From NCBI RefSeq assembly GCF_902809845.1, contig NZ_CADDWI010000009.1, positions 62,001-126,000 of the forward strand: a DNA stretch of 64,000 bases. The letters are read 5' to 3'. A program made the translations under genes and the position numbers. Origin of the DNA: Chelativorans sp. Marseille-P2723. Lineage in GTDB: Bacteria; Pseudomonadota; Alphaproteobacteria; Rhizobiales; Rhizobiaceae. Positions 62,385 to 64,000 of this stretch are shown here, one piece after another (positions within the stretch are counted from its first letter, which is position 1; each line of letters opens with the position of its first letter). Under the pieces are notes generated by a model. The model ran no database searches, had not been told where the DNA came from, and worked only from the letters and a program-made list of their open reading frames with translations.

Positions 62385-62980
62385 AAGTCGAGGCCCAGCA
62401 GCTCCTGCAGCAACATCAATGCCGTAATTGAGGTAACCAGCATACCCAGGAAGACGGCGCTACCGGTTGCCAGGCCCCGGCCGATCGCAATTATGGTGAG
62501 CCGCCACGAAAGGACGAGCGACGCGATGAAGAGGACGATCGAAACGAACAAGGTGAGCTCTTGCGCGCCTGGCCAGAACAGGCGCAGGAGCGCGGAAGGC
62601 AGCATGAGCCAGGCAAACAGGGCGGAGGCCCAGTTGCTGGCCACTACATAATGTACGAAGCGTGAGGCAATGCCGGCCGGACGGCTAATGGCCCCAAGCA
62701 CTGCAAGTGGAAGGACCCAGGCGCCCATATCCACGATAAAGAGTCGAAGCAGGATCGCAAATCGTACCTCGAAATAGACCGCGTAGGACACGCTGTTCGC
62801 GATGGCTACCCAGCCCACCACAAGCGCGGGCAGCGCGACCATAATGGCGTAGAAAGAGTTCCAGAACCCGTCTACCGACAGGTCGAGCAGCGACAAGCCT
62901 TCCGACCGCCCCAACATCATCTGCCAGACGCCGGTCAGATATTGCTGTACTTCCTCACCCGAAGGCATCAGCCGAACCAT
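62378..62980 (-). CDS. Integral membrane protein of unknown function
   Basis: A 200-residue protein with about five hydrophobic segments (near 42-62, 75-100, 115-140, 143-160 and 165-190). There is a short amphipathic N-terminus ([20 protein letters not shown]). I recognise no named family; a Yip1-like membrane protein fold is possible, and I believe similar proteins follow dapE in other rhizobia. The first 13 bases overlap the dapE stop region, so the two are probably co-translated. Confidence 0.75.
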   Translation of the reverse strand: MVRLMPSGEEVQQYLTGVWQMMLGRSEGLSLLDLSVDGFWNSFYAIMVALPALVVGWVAIANSVSYAVYFEVRFAILLRLFIVDMGAWVLPLAVLGAISRPAGIASRFVHYVVASNWASALFAWLMLPSALLRLFWPGAQELTLFVSIVLFIASLVLSWRLTIIAIGRGLATGSAVFLGMLVTSITALMLLQELLGLDFQ

Positions 62981-64000
62981 CCCTCCAGGAACCGCTCGTA
63001 AATGCGGGTCAAAATTTCCAGATCCGCAAGGGCCACCCTTTCATCGACCATATGCATGGTCTTGCCTACCAGTCCGAACTCGACCACCGGGCAGTAATCC
63101 TTGATAAAGCGAGCGTCGGACGTGCCGCCCGAAGTGGAAAGCTCAGGCCGGCGTCCCGTCACCGCCTCTACGGCCCCCGATAATGACTCGATCAGCCTTT
63201 CGTTACGCGTCAAGAATACCGGACTGGGCCTGTCACGCCAATGGACCTCAAAGGCTATCGGCTCGCCGCGGCCCGGGCGCAACCGGTTTTTCTTCGCCGC
63301 CTGCTTCAGGCGCCTCAAAATCTCTGACTTGAGGCTTGCTGCGTCCCAGGTGTCATTGAACCGTACATTGAAGGAAGCTGTGACGCGGGCGGGGATCACA
63401 TTGACTGACGGATTGCCAACGTCGATGGACGTGATCTCCAGATTGGTGGGCGGGAAATCCGACGTGCCTTCGTCGAATGGCGACAGGAGCAAGGCTTCCA
63501 AAAGTGAAATCAGTCCCGGCACCGGATTATTGGCCAGATGAGGATACGCAACATGCCCCTGCTTACCCCTCACGGTAAGCGTCCCCGAAAGCGATCCGCG
63601 TCGCCCGATCTTGATCATGTCGCCAAGGCGATCCGGATTCGTGGGCTCGCCCACGATCGATGCGTCCCAGCGTTCGCGTCGCGCCGCGGCCCATTCGAGC
63701 AGCTTTGCCGTGCCATTTACAGCCGGCCCTTCCTCATCCCCCGTGATGAGAAAGGAAACGGAACCGCGAGGAGAGCCGTGTCTGGCAACATGACGGGCCA
63801 GCGCGGCCACGAAGCAGGCTATTGCGCCCTTCATGTCCACCGCCCCGCGGCCGAACATCTCCCCGTCGGTTATTTCGGCCGCGAAAGGAGGATGGGACCA
63901 ATCGCTTTCGTCGCCAGGCGGCACCACATCGGTGTGGCCGGCGAACATCAAATGCGGACCTACCTTCCCGATCCGCGCATAGAGATTCTCAACTTCTGGC
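62968..64000 (-). CDS. dapE: Succinyl-diaminopimelate desuccinylase, 5' end outside the window
   Basis: The M20-family zinc enzyme of the lysine/diaminopimelate pathway. Visible parts are [16 protein letters not shown] (metal His, catalytic Asp), [20 protein letters not shown] (metal Asp), [14 protein letters not shown] (catalytic Glu pair) and [20 protein letters not shown] near the C-terminal part. The frame is open to the window end at 64000, with [20 protein letters not shown] as expected for DapE. The in-frame ATG at 63951 is therefore internal, and about 50-60 N-terminal residues are missing. Confidence 0.93.
   Translation of the reverse strand, partial: PEVENLYARIGKVGPHLMFAGHTDVVPPGDESDWSHPPFAAEITDGEMFGRGAVDMKGAIACFVAALARHVARHGSPRGSVSFLITGDEEGPAVNGTAKLLEWAAARRERWDASIVGEPTNPDRLGDMIKIGRRGSLSGTLTVRGKQGHVAYPHLANNPVPGLISLLEALLLSPFDEGTSDFPPTNLEITSIDVGNPSVNVIPARVTASFNVRFNDTWDAASLKSEILRRLKQAAKKNRLRPGRGEPIAFEVHWRDRPSPVFLTRNERLIESLSGAVEAVTGRRPELSTSGGTSDARFIKDYCPVVEFGLVGKTMHMVDERVALADLEILTRIYERFLEGWFG

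Noticed and set aside
1-64000. tRNA genes, rRNA genes and CRISPR arrays
   Set aside because: No tRNA T-loop patterns, rRNA segments or regularly spaced direct repeats were noticed; this was by eye and a covariance search would be needed for certainty.

Overview
The window is high-GC DNA from an alphaproteobacterium, most likely order Hyphomicrobiales (Rhizobiales) near Mesorhizobium, Chelativorans or Nitratireductor (Phyllobacteriaceae). This rests on protein families and gene order I recognise, not on a search. The main pointers are: the lipid A cluster lpxK-waaA-DUF374 acyltransferase-DUF4170-cysQ-pmbA with DUF2093 beside it; hisS-hisZ-short hisG; a family-specific lipoprotein before ileS; and several TRAP transporters. 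No rRNA, tRNA, CRISPR array or intact insertion sequence was seen.

Layout. 1-5.1 kb: envelope genes (partial outer-membrane barrel, galU, lytic transglycosylase, DUF459 SGNH-like protein). 5.4-16.2 kb: an accessory catabolic island with a flavin reductase, a DUF6282 metal-hydrolase-like protein, a DctPQM TRAP transporter, an IclR regulator, a PreA-like flavoprotein, a D-2-hydroxyacid dehydrogenase, an HpcH/HpaI aldolase and a bicupin. Gene-poor stretches with possible remnants separate parts of it. 16.5-19.1 kb: luciferase-like monooxygenase, two very small membrane or lipoprotein genes and an L,D-transpeptidase. 19.2-22.7 kb: a LacI regulator divergent from a sugar-phosphate isomerase and a Gfo/Idh/MocA dehydrogenase. 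23.4-31.4 kb: a second catabolic unit with a universal stress protein, fused TRAP permease, TAXI binding protein, class III aminotransferase and RpiR regulator, divergent from a BKACE enzyme, followed by a small DUF442 protein.

31.4-35.1 kb: tdh, kbl and a glutaryl-CoA-type acyl-CoA dehydrogenase. 35.2-64 kb is mostly core genome: mutL, DUF2093, the lipid A/Kdo cluster, cysQ, pmbA, patatin phospholipase, rsmD, rluB, tadA, a lipoprotein, ileS, ribF, a HAD hydrolase, a TadG-like VWA protein, hisS-hisZ-hisG, rmuC, def-fmt-GNAT-truA, a membrane protein and the 3' part of dapE.

The clearest unusual event is in hisZ: a perfect 44-bp tandem duplication shifts the frame and splits the gene. The neighbouring hisG is the short form, which needs HisZ, so histidine synthesis is predicted to be lost or switchable. 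Other points of interest are three clean palindromic operators beside IclR, LacI and RpiR regulators, a terminator-like hairpin between a TRAP binding protein and its permease, an octamer occurring four times around a flavin reductase start, and two catabolic clusters with no assigned substrate.
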